Shown here piece after piece: positions 1 to 13,106 of a stretch of DNA of 64,000 nucleotides. The position numbers and the translations under genes are program-made. Numbering within the stretch: position 1 is the stretch's first letter; the number at the start of each line of letters is the position of its first letter. Source of the stretch: Brachionus koreanus (lineage: Eukaryota; Rotifera; Eurotatoria; Ploima; Brachionidae). The notes beneath the pieces are model-generated. The model ran no database searches. It was not told the origin of the DNA and saw nothing but the letters and a program-made list of their open reading frames with translations. Location: positions 542,018 through 606,017 of the forward strand of contig PJRA01000498.1 of the NCBI GenBank assembly GCA_016987375.1, in the 5' to 3' direction.

Positions 1-607
1 GGCACAGAAATTACAAATAAATAATAAATAATACTCTATTAGGCTTACAATTTAAATACATCTTTATTTAACTTATTTATAACTCTTAATTTACAATCTA
101 AATTATACCACCGCGCAGAACGGCCATTTTCTTTCCCCCGCTTACTTTAGAATAAAACACTACAACATTTACATGCCAATATAATCTTATCCCTTAAAAT
201 CCATTTTCAAATTTAAAAAAATGTTCATAATCGAAAAAATACCTTTTTTAGCATTGATTTTTGTTCTATTATTTTATTTTGTACCAAATTTCACAAAATC
301 TTATCAATCTTGTTTTAACTTTAATTTGAAATGAACTTAATTATTTAACAACCAGAAATATTTTTAGAGTAATAATTAAAAAATTTCTAAACAATTCTAA
401 AAATAAATAACCAAATATAAATTGGTAAATCTCAGGGTTTAAACAAGATTACGAATAAAGTATAAAAAAACTTAAAAAAATCAATCATTTTGGCATATAA
501 AAGACCTGTTTTGACTTTTTTTGACTTTAAAAAATTTCAAAATTACAAAGAGTTTTGAGCAATTTGATAAAATTTTTTATTTCTAGTGTCTGTAACTATT
601 TTTTATT

Positions 608-827
608 TTAACGCTCAAAACCCGGAGGGTTTTTATCGACCCTTATCTCTTACTTTTTATTTCATTAAGATAAACATATTTTGCAACAAGAACACTTAAT
701 TTTATAATATTTTCTGATTTTCTGACTGAGAATAAAAATTTTCAAAAATAATTAAATTTATTTAACAAAAAACAAAGAAAAAATGCAACATATTTAGACA
801 AAAAAACCTCCTGGTTCTGAGTATTAA
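608..827. repeat. TTAA-flanked piggyBac-type MITE
   Basis: A short non-autonomous element. It starts TTAA-CGCTCAAAACCCGGAGG and ends CCTCCTGGTTCTGAGTA-TTAA, so the termini are inverted copies abutting a TTAA on each side. TTAA target duplication is the hallmark of piggyBac transposons. Close relatives of the same terminus occur at 38887, 49924 and 50468. It has no coding capacity and was probably mobilised in trans by a transposase like the relic at 50690-51967. Confidence 0.7.
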
Positions 828-829
828 AA

Positions 830-1110
830 TTTTCTTAATCTTCTACAGAAAAATTTTCATCAATAGATTAAATAGCATTTGAATGAAAAAATTTCAAGGA
901 AAAAGTTCATTCAATTTTTCAATAAAAGTCAAAAAAAATTCCGCAATCGGTCTGCTTGTTTTGTCTGCATCTATTGAACCTATACTCTTAAATCCGAAAT
1001 TAAAGCATGGATTTGAAATCTATCAATTGTATTTTGCACAAAGAAAAAATTTTAATTTAATTTCAGATTTTAAGACATGGATAAAAAAAATAAAAGAGAT
1101 ATCTTAAAAG
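830..1110. repeat. Interspersed repeat next to a piggyBac terminus (copy 1 of 3)
   Basis: This segment starts right after the piggyBac-type right terminus and resembles 45075-45400 and 50470-50610 in the same orientation. Shared words include AAAATTTTCT, a TTCATCAATAGATT-like motif, and TTTTGTCTG followed by ATCTATTGA. All three copies follow the same GAGTGTTAA-type end, so either the true element is longer than the TTAA-bounded unit or the MITE sat in this repeat before it spread. Confidence 0.5.
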
Positions 1111-1395
1111 CACCAAATGCGAAGGATGTACATTTACCTAGGAAAAGCTGAAGGATTTTTAAAACCATCTTTTAAAAAATTAAAAATTTAATTATTTTCA
1201 TAGAAAAAAATTTATAAAATATTTAGCATTCCTTTTTATTTCAATTCTTAAAAAATTTTTATTAGTTATCAGCTGTGCTTTCTATAGTTAAAATCAAGAT
1301 TTTAATTTTATATTTTATCATGGGTTTTTAGCGTTTAGAAGATCTAATTCAATAAAAATTTTGGCAAAAATTTAAAATAGTTATTAAAAATTTAC

Positions 1396-4300
1396 TTGAT
1401 ATGTTACAAATTTAGCTATTCTTTCGCTAAGTCTAGAAGGATTTCGACTCAAAATCATTTCGAGCATATCGGTGGCCAACTTTTCTGTTACAATGTATAA
1501 TCGGTCGACTTCATCGAACAATGCATAAAGCTTAATAATACCAGGATGTTCCAAATTATACAAAATTGTTATTTCATTTTGAAAAACACTGCTGCCTACT
1601 TGAAGATCTTTAAAGCGAGTTTTGTCAATAACTTTAATAGCGACAGTTTGTCCTGTGGCTTTGCATTTTCCACCATAAACTTGACCGAACTGTCCGGTTC
1701 CGAGTAAATCATGCGGATTTATGATAAACTCTTCATTTACACTTTTTTCTTCGTATTTAGGAGCTGAAATTTTGATAGAGGGACGTTTGCCTTGATGGCC
1801 CATGTACGGCAAATAAACCATTTTGAATATGTTAAAAAAATTTCTTGCCAAAACATTCATTGCCGAATTTGGGTCCGAATTTCCCATACCGCAGTAATAC
1901 TGCTCTTCACTGGTAACTAGCACATACAAACATTTTTGGTCATTGATACAATTTTCTTCTTTGCTATTTAGACCATTTAATTTAGCATTTTTGATAGTTT
2001 CAAGTGGAATTTCTCTCAAAATTTTTTCCAATCGATAAGAACTGTAGATTTTTATTGATTTTGTATCCAATTGCCAATAGTGAATTATGGGCTTTGAAAA
2101 AAATAAAAATATTAGTTTAAGCTCTAAATAAGGATAAGGATATTCAATAATATCAATATAACAAGAAAAAAAAATTATCTTTATCTCATTATTAGCATCA
2201 TTTATTACAATAAGTCAGAAAATTTTGCATTTTTTTGATTTTTTTAAAATTTATCGAAAAAATTTTTAGCTTATTATTCAAAATTAAAACCATTATGCTC
2301 CATATATTTTTTGACCATCTATCATTATGAGCAGTTTTATTCATCTTACTTGTACCATTCATGGCTTTTGGAGTAAATATTCAAAAAATTCACGACTATG
2401 TTCTTCAATTTTGACCTTGGTCTTGGTTAGTAAAATGCAGTCCTCTAAGAAAACGAGCAATTGAGCGAAAAAGATGAAAATTAGAAAGATCAAAATCTGG
2501 GCTTTATGCTGTATGAGGTTTAGCATTATCTTGAAAACATAAGCCTAGTTTTTGGTTGACCAAATAATATAATAATGCTTTGCATTTATGTTACAACTGT
2601 TTTGAACCAGCTAAAAGTGTATTGCCCCTTGGGAATTACGTCAAATTCACTATATCATCTATTTATCAGATCATCCTCTTTTCACGAATGCCTAAAATGA
2701 CTGAGATCGGTTTAGCAATTGATTTCTATTAGCTAAATTTCAAAATTTTCATTTAAAGTTTCCATTTTATAAATATTTTTATAATCAAATAAACAATGGG
2801 TTAGACACATCATTTTGAAGAGCATTCAATTCTGTTTCTTTTAACATATAATATGACTTTAAATTTTAGAATTTCATTGATGCTAAAATCAAATTGTTTA
2901 AAAAACGCAAAGCAACTTTAATGACTCAACATAGACTTTTTTATTAAAAATCGTTTATTTTATGCAATGTTGTTATCTTATTTTAAAACTTAAAAAAAAA
3001 ACTTTTTGTGGCCGCAACCTTATCTGCTTAATTCGGCCAATTTCTTCTAATATTTTGCGCGCGGTCATTTTTACGGTCTCAAATTTTGACCGCCTAATAA
3101 TACGGCCAACTAATATATGAGCAATATTTGTTAAATTTAAATAGTCTTGATTGAAATTTTAAGATTATTTTTAAAAATTTTTTCTTAAAATAAAATGCCT
3201 TTGAAATTCAAAAAATATTTTTTGACAAAAATTTAGATCTTTTCGGAGACCTGCTAAATGACCACCAACATTTTTTTTTGGTCGGTCAAAAATCCAGACC
3301 TAACTCAGTCGAATTACCGTCTGCAAAATTATTGGGCGTATTTTTGACGGCAACAAAAAAATTATATTCGTATAATCACTGAAATTTTTTGTATAAATTT
3401 TTTACAATCGATTCATAAGTAAACATATTTCTTTAATTATGTTAAAAAAAAATATTTCTTTTCGTTTTAATTATAAAAAAAAACATTATTATCCCATTTT
3501 TGAATAAGACCTAAAGTTAAAAAAATAATTTATTCAATATTTTAATTATATTTAATTTTATGAATCAAAAATTTAACATTAAATTCAAGTTTTTGACATT
3601 AGAAGTACTAAAAACACAAACTTTTTTTCATATTTTTTTAAATTCATAAATATTTAAAAGAAAAAATTTAATTATCTTAGAATTTAATATTATTTTTAAA
3701 TGAAAAAAAAAAAATTAAAATCTAAATAATTTAAAATAGATATGAAAAATCTTTTCAAAAGATACGAGGATTTATGGATTTATTTTATGCCATATTTTGA
3801 ATTTGTCAAAAAACTTATTTACACTAAAAGGAATTCACCAGAAAATTTTTAATTATTTTTCTGGCCTTATTTTTCTATTTAGAAAAAAAATGAAAAAGTT
3901 TGTTGAAAAGTTAAAACAGTGAGTGAAATGTATTTTTCTTGTTGACTTGTTTTATTTTATTTGATTTAAATTTGTAACGTTGGTTTTATTAATTTAATTA
4001 TTTTCTTTACGTTATGTCAAAAGATGTTATTAGTTTAGAAATATTAAAAAAAATTCCATTTTTCGTAAACTTATTTTTATAAAAAGTTTTTTTTTTAAAA
4101 GCTTACCTCAACATTTTTGTTTGTGTAGTAGTACATGTGGCCAGACCAGAAGCATTCGTTGATTTTTTTCACTCGTTGGGAAATTCTTACCAGTCCAATG
4201 AATTTTTTGCCGTCGTTGTCTCTAGGGTCATTTGAACGATCGTCTGGATCAGAATCGATTATTTCATTGGGGTCATCATTCGAGTCGCATATTGATACAC

Positions 4301-6700
4301 CATCTATTCCATCCTCTGGGCATACTGGTCGGCAATTTTTTTTCGCCTTCGGGCGACACTTGGTGTGCATGAAAATATAACAGTCTTTGCACTCGTAATA
4401 TGTCTTTACATTTGAAATCTCTGTTTGGCAAACGTCGCATAACGACGGAAATCTACTTGAGGTAAACGCTTTTCTCTCTATCAACGAATGCTCTAGTTCT
4501 ATTAGCATATTCTAATTAATTTTATTTATTAATTTACTTTAAGATAATCAATTTTTAAATTGAAAAAGGTACCATTTCTTTTAAAGGATCCGAATTAAAA
4601 GGTGAATTAGGATGAGGACTCATTTTTGCAAACATATAATTCAATTGTTTGTTGCATATTTTTGGCATGTCTGGTATGCATCTTTTGTGAAAATTCATTC
4701 CACAAACTTAAAAAAAATAAAGCAATAAAATTCTATTTTTCTTAATTTAATTTTTTCTACGAGAAATCGTCATTCTGGAAAAAGAACAGCATGGGGGCAC
4801 AAAGAGACATTAAGAAAAGACTTGCCAAAGCAAAGAGTGCCTTTGCATAACTACGAACAGCATGAAAATCAACCAGCTATAGCAAGGAAACAAAACTCAA
4901 ACTGCACAACTATGTAATAAAAGCAACACTGATGTACGAAATTGAATGTTGGGGGATGTGTGAATCTGACAAAAGAAATCTGAACACCTTCCACACTTGA
5001 AGCCTGCCGAAGGTTCTGGGGATACACTGGCCTGAGACATTGACCTATACAAAAGAACAAATTCAGAGCCATTTAGTAAATGCATTAGGAACCAAAGATT
5101 GCGATGACTTGGACATGTACTTTGAATGAAAGAAAAAAGGATACCAAAAAAAGCTCTTCAATGGACACCTCAAGGGCGACGGAAAGTAGGAAGACCAGCA
5201 GTAATACAGGCGTCAACTATCACGAATCTCTTAAAAAGTCAGGTCCTAAAAACAATAATCAATATTCTGCATTAATCATAATCAATATTGAATAAAACTG
5301 CTTCGTTTTTTTTAATACTAGAAGCACCAAGCATTTTTTCATTTTTTTTTAATTCAAAAATATTTTATAAAAAGCTATAATAATTTTATAAAGTAATATA
5401 ATTTTTTAAAGAAAATTTTAAAATTTACATAATTCAAAAAAGATATATTTGTTTGAAGAATCCATTCAAAAGATACGAGGCTTTAAAAAAACTTTTCAAA
5501 CAAGGCATTTGACTCATTTGGTGCTTCTAGTGTTAATTATTAATTAGAAAAAAATTATCTTAGAATTACATCACTTTTTTTACCTTAAACATTTTTTCTC
5601 GTATAAAAAATAAACTATAAAGTAAAATAACAACAAGATTTCATAGGATTATTGATTTAATTTGGAGGAAAAAAAAATTTTTTTTTCTTTTGATAAAAAA
5701 GTAAAACCCTATTTTAAGTATGTTACCCTATTTTTTAATATTTTTTTTGAACATGTTTTATTTTTTAAATTTTAATTTTTTTAAAAAAGGGAACACTTTT
5801 TTTTCAATTTATATTTGATTTTCAAAGCATTTAAATTTAGCATAATTTAAATATTGACAAGTTATAGAAGAGCTAGGAACATTTAAGAACATTAAGCTTA
5901 ATATATTTGATTAAAAATACTTGATTTTTATAAAATAAAGAGAAAATAAAAATAAATATAAATGAAAAAATAAATAAATTAATATTTTAACTTCAAAGCT
6001 GTAGATTTCCTTATTTTATTTAAAAACATTTGCCTTATGCTGTTATAATTTGCCTTACATTAAATTACTTTGTCTTATTTAATAAAAAGAGATGGTGATT
6101 GAATTTTTGAGAAATTTTTAATAAATTCTTTCTCCTTTTTGTAAAGAATAGAAATGAAGTGAATTTTTAAATTACATACTTTCGCATTTTAGACCCTGTT
6201 TGATCAATCCAACTAAAAGTCTTGAGCAAAAATCGCAGTAAGTAGGCGTCAAATAGTTATTTACATGCAGCTTGTGCAGCACTTCATTGTAATTTATGTC
6301 ACTGCAATCACTTGATTTCATGTCAATGGCCAATTTGTTGCTTAGTTGGTCTTCTTCTCTGATTGTGCCTTGTCAGTTTATTTTAGTCAACAATTACCAA
6401 AAAAACAAACTTAAATTAGAAAAAAATACTTAGGTTTTGATTTGGTCTTAGAGGAAAAGAATTGGTGGAATGAACAGGCTCAATAAACGAACCGGGATGG
6501 TCTAAAACAGAGTTTCTGTTCAATGACTCGCTTTGATTGTGTGAACTAGAGACTACCGTGTCAAGAGTGATTTGAGGTATTACCGAATCGGAATCATCTT
6601 TGGCCGTTTTGGCGCCTTTTTCGGACGCAGTTTTTTTGGGTCCGCCCGAAAAACGCTGAAAAAATTTATTGAAAATAGAGGGGTCTTTGGATGAACTCAT
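1396..6700 (-). CDS. Protein kinase D (PRKD family), 5' part, five exons
   Basis: This encodes a diacylglycerol-responsive Ser/Thr kinase of the PKD/CAMK group, which in animals acts downstream of PKC at membranes and the Golgi. Exons on the minus strand, with phases checked, are 6700-6430, 6368-6180, 4706-4573, 4511-4107 and 2091-1396. Exons 2-3 join a first C1 domain ([20 protein letters not shown], then CGMNFHKRC). Exon 4 holds a diverged second C1 domain, an acidic linker and the start of the PH domain. Exon 5 begins IHYWQLD inside the PH domain and continues into the kinase N-lobe with P-loop [11 protein letters not shown], the VAIK lysine, and the PKD signature DMLEMILS. It ends at donor CAA|GTAAAT before the catalytic loop, so the C-lobe is off-window. 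The N-terminus is a Ser/Lys-rich tail in which I recognise no ubiquitin-like dimerisation domain. CCAG lies one base before the ATG and could be a cis or trans splice acceptor, so upstream exons remain possible. Assignment to the family is secure; PRKD1/2/3 orthology is not resolved. Confidence 0.93.
2300..2640 (-). mobile_element. Decayed mariner-type transposase fragment in a PKD intron
   Basis: On the minus strand the frame reads [10 protein letters not shown], a stop, then [19 protein letters not shown]. This is the DNARPHTA...SPDLxPxDYHLFRS core of mariner (Tc1/mariner) transposases, including the second catalytic Asp and the third catalytic Asp region. It is interrupted by stops and lacks the N-terminal half. 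It is a dead fragment inside the roughly 2-kb PKD intron. Confidence 0.75.
3590..3810. repeat. Diverged relative of the 5312-5536 MITE
   Basis: The segment shares the motif TTCAAAAGATACGAGG and an AGAAGTAC-like left terminus with the well-preserved TTAA-flanked element at 5312-5536. The right end is not preserved. Just left of it (about 3000-3365) there are scattered CGGCC words with a hint of inverted symmetry, but I could not define an element there. Confidence 0.4.
4740..5250 (+). mobile_element. Non-LTR retrotransposon 3' fragment (RT C-terminal region)
   Basis: Several plus-strand frames concatenate to the C-terminal part of a LINE reverse transcriptase. The segments read [13 protein letters not shown], then [20 protein letters not shown], then [17 protein letters not shown], then LRWLGHVLRM and [16 protein letters not shown]. 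The order matches the region after the RT palm in RTE/jockey-like elements, ending with the (R/K)W-x-GHVxRM and GRRxxGRP motifs. Stops and shifts show it is dead. It sits in the PKD intron between exons 2 and 3, in opposite orientation to the gene. Confidence 0.75.
5312..5536. repeat. TTAA-flanked MITE with 14-bp terminal inverted repeats
   Basis: The left end reads TTAA-TACTAGAAGCACCAA and the right end TTGGTGCTTCTAGTG-TTAA. The termini ACTAGAAGCACCAA and TTGGTGCTTCTAGT are exact inverted copies. TTAA on both sides points to piggyBac-type transposition. The interior is A+T-rich and non-coding. A similar left terminus appears at 57394 (TTAACACTAGAAGGACCAGG) and a diverged body at 3590-3810. 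Confidence 0.75.
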
Positions 6701-6779
6701 TCTGGTATCCTATACCACTAGACTTTTAGAATATATCCTGACATATGTTATCTAAACAGAAAAATGATGGAATGATTTT

Positions 6780-9700
6780 TTACTCAATGAGGCATGAAGC
6801 TATTGATTTTAGCTCGACTTTTTTTTGATAGTCTTCAACTCAAATTAACTAAATTAGACATAATTCTGAAATAGAACATGAAATTTGAAAGATAAAAATT
6901 TTTTTTGATGATTATTATATTGGTTTATTTTGAATCTGATCTGCAAGGACTAAAGATCAACATAAAAGGTATAATATATGCCGATTTTTAAATAAAATAT
7001 TTAGAATTTATTGATGCTATTTTGTTTTTATGTCGAGTTATTCGTATTTATAGCTAGAAAAAGCACTCTTTTTTAATAAAATTTAAAATTTTTTAACAAC
7101 ATAAAAAAAAAGGTAAATTTCATAAATTTGAATTATGCTCAAAAAAGTTGCTCATTTTAGCTATAAACAACAAAATCTCGCACAGATAAACTAAAATAAT
7201 TAAAAATTTGCATTAATTTTTTTATTTCTAATTAATTTTTATTAATTCCGATTAGGTAATTAGATAGGAAAGTGTTCATCCAGGCAGCATAGATGCTTGC
7301 TTTCCAAATTAGTAAAATCTAAGCCTGCATGCAAAAGTAACCAACAATTATTGACTTTTAAAGCTAATCCGATTATCAACTTAAATTAAATTGGCTTCCA
7401 AATTTTCCCTAATGTCAATATCCTAGAGGAATATATACTCTTATCTAATCATAAATTGGCTCTCAGAAAAAATTTACCATAATTCATTTTGACATAATTC
7501 AGCTTCATTTTTTAGAAAAAAATATTCTCTCAAAGCTTTGCAGTCATTGTGTGTGTGTGAGTGTATGTGTACAGAAACCAACTTCTAGGGCTAAGATTAC
7601 TAATTTAAAAGCACTCACTTTTTTAAAGCACAATTGTGTATGCATACAAAAAAATTATGATCGCGACTTTAGTTGATTTTTATCGATTTAAAAGATAAAA
7701 ATTTTTTGAATAATTCTAATTCTAGTATGTCAAAATAGGTAAAAAAAAATGCTCAAATATAATTTTTTCATTAAATAAACAGTTGTGTTTTTTAAAGAGA
7801 AAAAATTTACTTAGCAAATATCATGAGAAGTTAAACAATCACGTTCAAATAAGATGAGAAACAAATGGCTTTTTCAAATTTGTTTATTCGAATTGAAGAT
7901 ATTCAAACATCCATTAATCATTTGGTTATTGTAGCTAAATTAATAATATATTTTTTTTTTAATTCAATAAATAATTTATTTTTCTGAATATAAAATAAAA
8001 TTTTTATGAAATAGAAAATTATTCAATCATGCATGTTTTAGATTTTAAAAGCTCATTTTTTAGATAGGTATTTTAATTAGAAAAAATGTAAGTGTCACAT
8101 GCAAAATCTTTGAATGACAATTTCTAAATTAGATTTTTTATTTCTAGATCACCTTTGTTAAAAAATGATTGTTATGTAAATAAAAAAGTCCCAATCAGAA
8201 CAAAAAATTAGCTTTATTTTATTAAAATTTTTAATATCTAAAATAATGATTTTTTAATGTTCATTAATCAATAATCAAAATAGACCTTAAAATAATTACT
8301 TCCTGATAGAAGAAAAAAACGTTCGTTTCTACGCATTTAAAAGCTTCTAAAATTTAATCGATTCACTTGATTTTTATTTTTATTTAAAAAAACAATTAGA
8401 GTTGATTAGCTAATATTTCAAGTTAGAATTCAAAAGTAAATAATTGATTTATTCTTAATCAATTTATTTTTTTTTCAAAATAAAATCACTTATCCTAAAA
8501 ATCGATTGATTTTTTTTCTAAATAATTAATTATTAAAAATAGAGCTCAATTTATTTCGATTTAGACTTGATTAAATTAATTCTTCTGAGTTTTCTTTAGA
8601 AATCGAAAACTAATTTACTAATTTAAAGAATAGAATATTTTCTGTAAAAAAATTAATTTTCTCTAAATTTAATTTAAATTTGAAAAATAGCTTTTTTTTT
8701 CTTAAAAAAAAAATTAAACACTTGAGAAGCAAATTCAGTTTAATACACATTTTACGATTGATCTATTTAAAAACAAATTTAATAAACTTTTTAAAGATCT
8801 AGTCTTATTGATATAGTCTGGTTGATTCCGACTTGATGCATAAGCATAAAAATCATCATTACTATTAAAATAATTATCATGAAGGTTTAAATTAGAAAAA
8901 TTCGAACAACTTTTCTTAAATAAAAACCTTTTTAATTTATTTTTGAAATAATACCTTTATTTTAAAACAAAATTGTTAGTTTGAAAAGTTACTAAATTAA
9001 AATTTTTTTTAGGCTTCTTTAAAAGTCACATTTTTCAAGCATAAGTGGGTAGAATTAATGTATTAACTTACCCATACAGTATGATTTTCTAGTCTTATCT
9101 TTAGTTTCATTCATTATCTAAAAAAATTTATAAGTATGTTGAGTATGCTTATATTTATTTTCTCTTTTTAATTTTTTTTTTAGTCATATGTCAAAATATC
9201 TACTGATGGAAAACAAGGCTAACAAAAAATAAAAAAAAAACTCAAAATAAAATCGCATATTTACTTAAGCAGAAATTGATGCTTATCAATCGAAAAATGC
9301 TAGAAAAAAAATTATTGCAGGATTATTATTTAATTAGTTTTTTTTTAAAATATAATCTTATATACAAAAATATTTTTTTTGTGATAAATATTTTATTTTT
9401 AATCAAAAGAATCTTATATTAACTAAAATTGATAAATAAAAGACTATTTCAGTCGAATTTTAATCAATCATGAATATCTAATTCACAAATTGTATATAAA
9501 TTAAATTTTTAACTTTTTTCCTTCTTCTACATATTTATAATTTTGTACTCAATCTTTACGTAACAATTGGGTTTAAACGAAGGCGTAAGCCATTCGGACA
9601 AACATGGGGACCCGCCCTAAATTATATTTAATAATGAATACTTAATTCATTTTTTTCTATAAAAAAGTAAATCAACCTTTATTTAAAATTTTCAATTAGA

Positions 9701-11080
9701 ATTTTAATAGATTTTCTATTTTTTTCAAACAGTTTTTAGATAAAAATAACGGCTTGAAATCAAAAGCTATTAAAAATTATTAAATATACTTTTTAAAATT
9801 TTTTTAAACACTAATAACATAATCATTTAATGGCGTGAAATATTTTTTATATAGATTTCAAAATATAAATTTTTTTTTAATTGGAAAAAAGAAAGTTTAA
9901 TAGCATCTACACAAGACAGTTCTAAAATCCAAAGTCTAACCAACATCCAAATGAGCTGTACAATAAAAAAAGAGGTTGAAAAATGGAAATATTATTTTTA
10001 ATAAACTTATCCTTAATATTGTTGAATTTAAACTTTTTCCTATTAGAAAAAAATTGTGAAAATTTTTCTAGAGAATTAAGACTGTTTTATTGAAATTATT
10101 TATTGATAAATTTTTTTGAGCATGATCATAAAAATTGTTTAAAGCATCAAATATTTTAAAATTAACTTTTTCGAAAAAAAAGGGTTATGATGGAATAACT
10201 TGTTGATTGATTTTGAAGGAGCTTAATTCTTAAAAATCGATTTTCAAAAACAAAATATTGTGATCATGAAAAAATTTTGTTTTTTTTAAACTTTTCACTA
10301 ATTAATTGAAATTAATCTAACTATTTATGAAAGAAAATATGAAATAATCATAAAAAATCTATCTGTCAATAATTGTTTAGTTAAAAGCGCTCGATTAGTT
10401 TCAATTAATCAAATTAACTGTCAAATTGAACTTTAGATCTGCTTAAAAGAAGAACCGTTATGGTCCCTAAGCTTATCTTTCAGTTTTTATTAGATAGACT
10501 TGATAATAGACTTTTCTTTTGTTTTAGCGCTTGAAAAATTAAATCACAATAACTGATCAATTTTATGAATTTTTCCTTAAAAAATCTTGAAATATAATTT
10601 AAAAAATTTATCAAATTTATTGAACTAATTTTATCTGTCATTAAGTTTTTTTTTTCTTTATCAAATAATTATAATCATTTATCAAATAATTAAGATAAAT
10701 TTTTAAGGCAAATTAAGTTTCTACTCTTCTGTTTTTCATTGAAATAGGAATCAAATAAATGAGCAATTTTGAATTCTAAAATTAATGTTATAAATTTGAG
10801 TATTTTATGACTTGTGATAATAAAATGTTTATTCTGGGCTTTTAAATATAATTGTATTTATGCTAAGCCGTGCAAAATATATGTGATTGATAATAACTTT
10901 AAGATCATTATTAACAAAAATTTGTTTAATTTTAATTTATTTTATCAAATAGAAGAATAACTACTACGCAGTTATTTATTTTTATTGCTGATCCAAATAA
11001 AATAATTTAATCTATAAAAATGAGCATATAAATTTATCCAAGCAACAACTAACAGAAAGTGATGCTGAGTTTAGTTTAGT
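6780..11080. other. 4.3 kb gene-free A+T-rich stretch
   Basis: I see no coding exon on either strand. There is a short GT-rich run (about 7546-7572) and one small G+C-rich island (9560-9620) that I cannot assign. The rest is low-complexity A/T sequence that could be intergenic DNA or a long upstream region or intron of the PKD gene. Confidence 0.5.
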
Positions 11081-11085
11081 TTATT

Positions 11086-11560
11086 TTAACACTAAAAGAC
11101 CCCCGGGTTTTTAAACCTTTTTCTTTCTCTATAGATTGAATAAAAATTAAAACAAAATTTTTTTTTTAAATTTTTTGCCCCTTCCATTTTTAATTTACTT
11201 TTTCATAAAATTAAATTCTTTGATTTTAAAAATTTTAATTTTTAATATAAAAAAAAAGTACATAAAGATCAGGATGTGTTAAAAATTAAAAGTTTTAAAA
11301 TAAACAAATTATTTTTAAAATTAAGCCTATTAAAAATTCGGCCTTACTTGCGTTGTAGCTAATATCTAATGCAAATAATGCGGGATCAGGTGATTCAGAC
11401 CAGTCCGACGTTGAATTTGTGACTGATAATTTTGTTGAATTGGAATATTCCTCAGACCATGAAATTGATCAATTAGTCCAACTTATCAGCGACAAACAAG
11501 CAACATCAAATTCGGCTCTTTTAAATGTCAATTAAAATAGTCTAAAATCAAGTTATTTAA
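11086..11560 (+). mobile_element. piggyBac-like relic: left terminus and acidic N-terminal ORF piece
   Basis: It begins TTAACACTAAAAGACCCCCG, the same type of end as the other TTAA-flanked elements here. At 11365-11535 an open frame encodes an acidic segment (GSGDSDQSDVEF, then ELEYSSDHEIDQ) ending in TAA. Acidic Asp/Ser/Glu-rich N-termini are typical of piggyBac transposases (compare the relic at 51652-51861). No catalytic core follows. The assignment is by terminus and composition only. Confidence 0.5.
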
Positions 11561-12354
11561 AAAAATAAAGTCCGCGTGATGCAATACTTCCACAATATAA
11601 TCAGAGGATAAGGATTAACAAAACATAAAAAACGTGAATCTAAAAAAATGCTACATAAAATAAAATTAAATGTTATAACTAAGAAATAAAAAGCAAAATA
11701 TAAAAACCATAAAATGATTCCTGTATTTCATCAAATACAAGTAACTAATACAAAAAACTTGCTAGTAAATGAGTTAGAAATTTCCCTTTAATTGAGTTGC
11801 TTTTTTAAAAAAATTCATCTGTCGTTTGCCGTGTAAAACATGTATTTCCTTGTTTCCAATAAAAGAAAAAAATACATAAAATTTTTTTATTTGATGATAA
11901 ATAATATTTATTTTGGTAAATTGTTATTGGAACATAAAAATTATGTGAAATAAAGTAAATTGTGTGGTCATTACGTGAAAAATTGTTATTAACTTAAAAT
12001 AAAACACAAAATTTTTCTTTAGATAAATGTGACGAAAAATCGAATGGATTTTTATGACAAATGATAATTCTGAGATGGAGTTGAAATATTTTTTTCAAGA
12101 AGTAACCAAAAGCAACATCTTCTCACTGGTATTTAAGCAAGTGTTCTATCTATGAATATAATGTTGACTATCATAAAATGCGAGTTCTCATTGCGTTTTT
12201 TTGTTGTAGTCAAAGAGAATGTCATATATGAAGACGTTTACTATTTTTTTTATGTTTTAATCGAATTTTCTGCTTTATTTGACTTTTGTTTAAAAAAAAT
12301 GTTCATGCTTTATTAACTTTTATATAAAAAAATATTAGTTTTCATTTGATTCTG

Positions 12355-13090
12355 AGGTTTTCTTAGCATAGCTCTAAAAAGCTGTAGCAGTTGCTTCTTT
12401 TTTTTCGTCATCCAACTATCAAGCTTCGCTTTGAAAATATTTAGGCTCTTTGCATTTACTTCATCTTCCGGAAGTTTATTCCATCCATTTATGACTCTAT
12501 TTGTAAAAAAGTTAAATCTCGGAAGACAGTTCACGAGTAAGACAATAGCTATTTCTCCTCAACTCCTATCTTCAGCTACCAGGTTTTGTGTTAAGACTAG
12601 AATTCAATTTGTTAATAATTGTTTATCATTGTCTGGATTAGATCACCTCCTAATCTTCTTGTTCTATAGTTAGCTAAATCTAGCCTTAACAAACGTTGTT
12701 GATAATCTTAGTTACGCATTTCTGGAATCAACTTTGTTGCTCTTCTTTGAACTCTCTCAAGTTCATTTATGTCTTTTTCTGCATAAGGACACTAAGCACT
12801 GACAGCATATTCCAAATGTGGTTTTACCATTGAACAATACAATAATTTGATAGTCTCACTACAAGGTAATTTAAATGCTTTTAATTAATTCAAACATTTT
12901 ATTTGCTTTAGCTGTAGCATTTTTGACTTGAGTAGTCCATTTTAAATCACTTTGTATGTAAATGCCCAAATCCATTTCAACATTTGACTTACTCAAGGTT
13001 TTTGAATCAATTTTATAATCAAACTTTGGATTTTTGTAGGAACAACTTTGCATTTTTCTATATTTAAGTGAGCCGACTATTCTTTAGACC
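12355..13090 (-). mobile_element. Non-LTR retrotransposon 3' fragment (RT thumb and C-terminus)
   Basis: Minus-strand frames read FDYKIDSKTL, then DLGIYIQSDLKWTTQVKNAT, and further on RVQRRATKLIPEM-like and CLPRFNFFTNRVINGWNKLP segments. This is the conserved tail of jockey/CR1-type reverse transcriptases that ends in NxWNxLP. Stops and frame changes separate the pieces, so it is dead. Its 5' side runs into the Gypsy LTR fragment that begins near 13107, suggesting the Gypsy inserted into or beside it. Confidence 0.8.
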
Positions 13091-13106
13091 ATTTACACAC
13101 TGTTCT

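Larger units (their letters stand above)
1..1395. other. Downstream intron/flank of the PKD gene, no exon seen
   Basis: This A+T-rich stretch lies 3' of the last visible PKD exon. I looked on the minus strand for the kinase C-lobe (the HRD-like, DFG and APE motifs that must follow) and found none, so it is probably intron and the remaining exons lie outside the window. It holds a TTAA-flanked element (608-827) and the repeat segment 830-1110 described separately. A 74-codon open frame at 883-1107 lies in that repeat and is not taken as a gene. Confidence 0.5.

Noticed and set aside
883..1107. 74-codon plus-strand frame near the left edge
   Set aside because: It lies in a repeat present three times in the window, and the other copies do not keep the frame.
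4135..4380. 81-codon plus-strand frame
   Set aside because: Antisense to PKD exon 4, which has clear C1 and PH homology.
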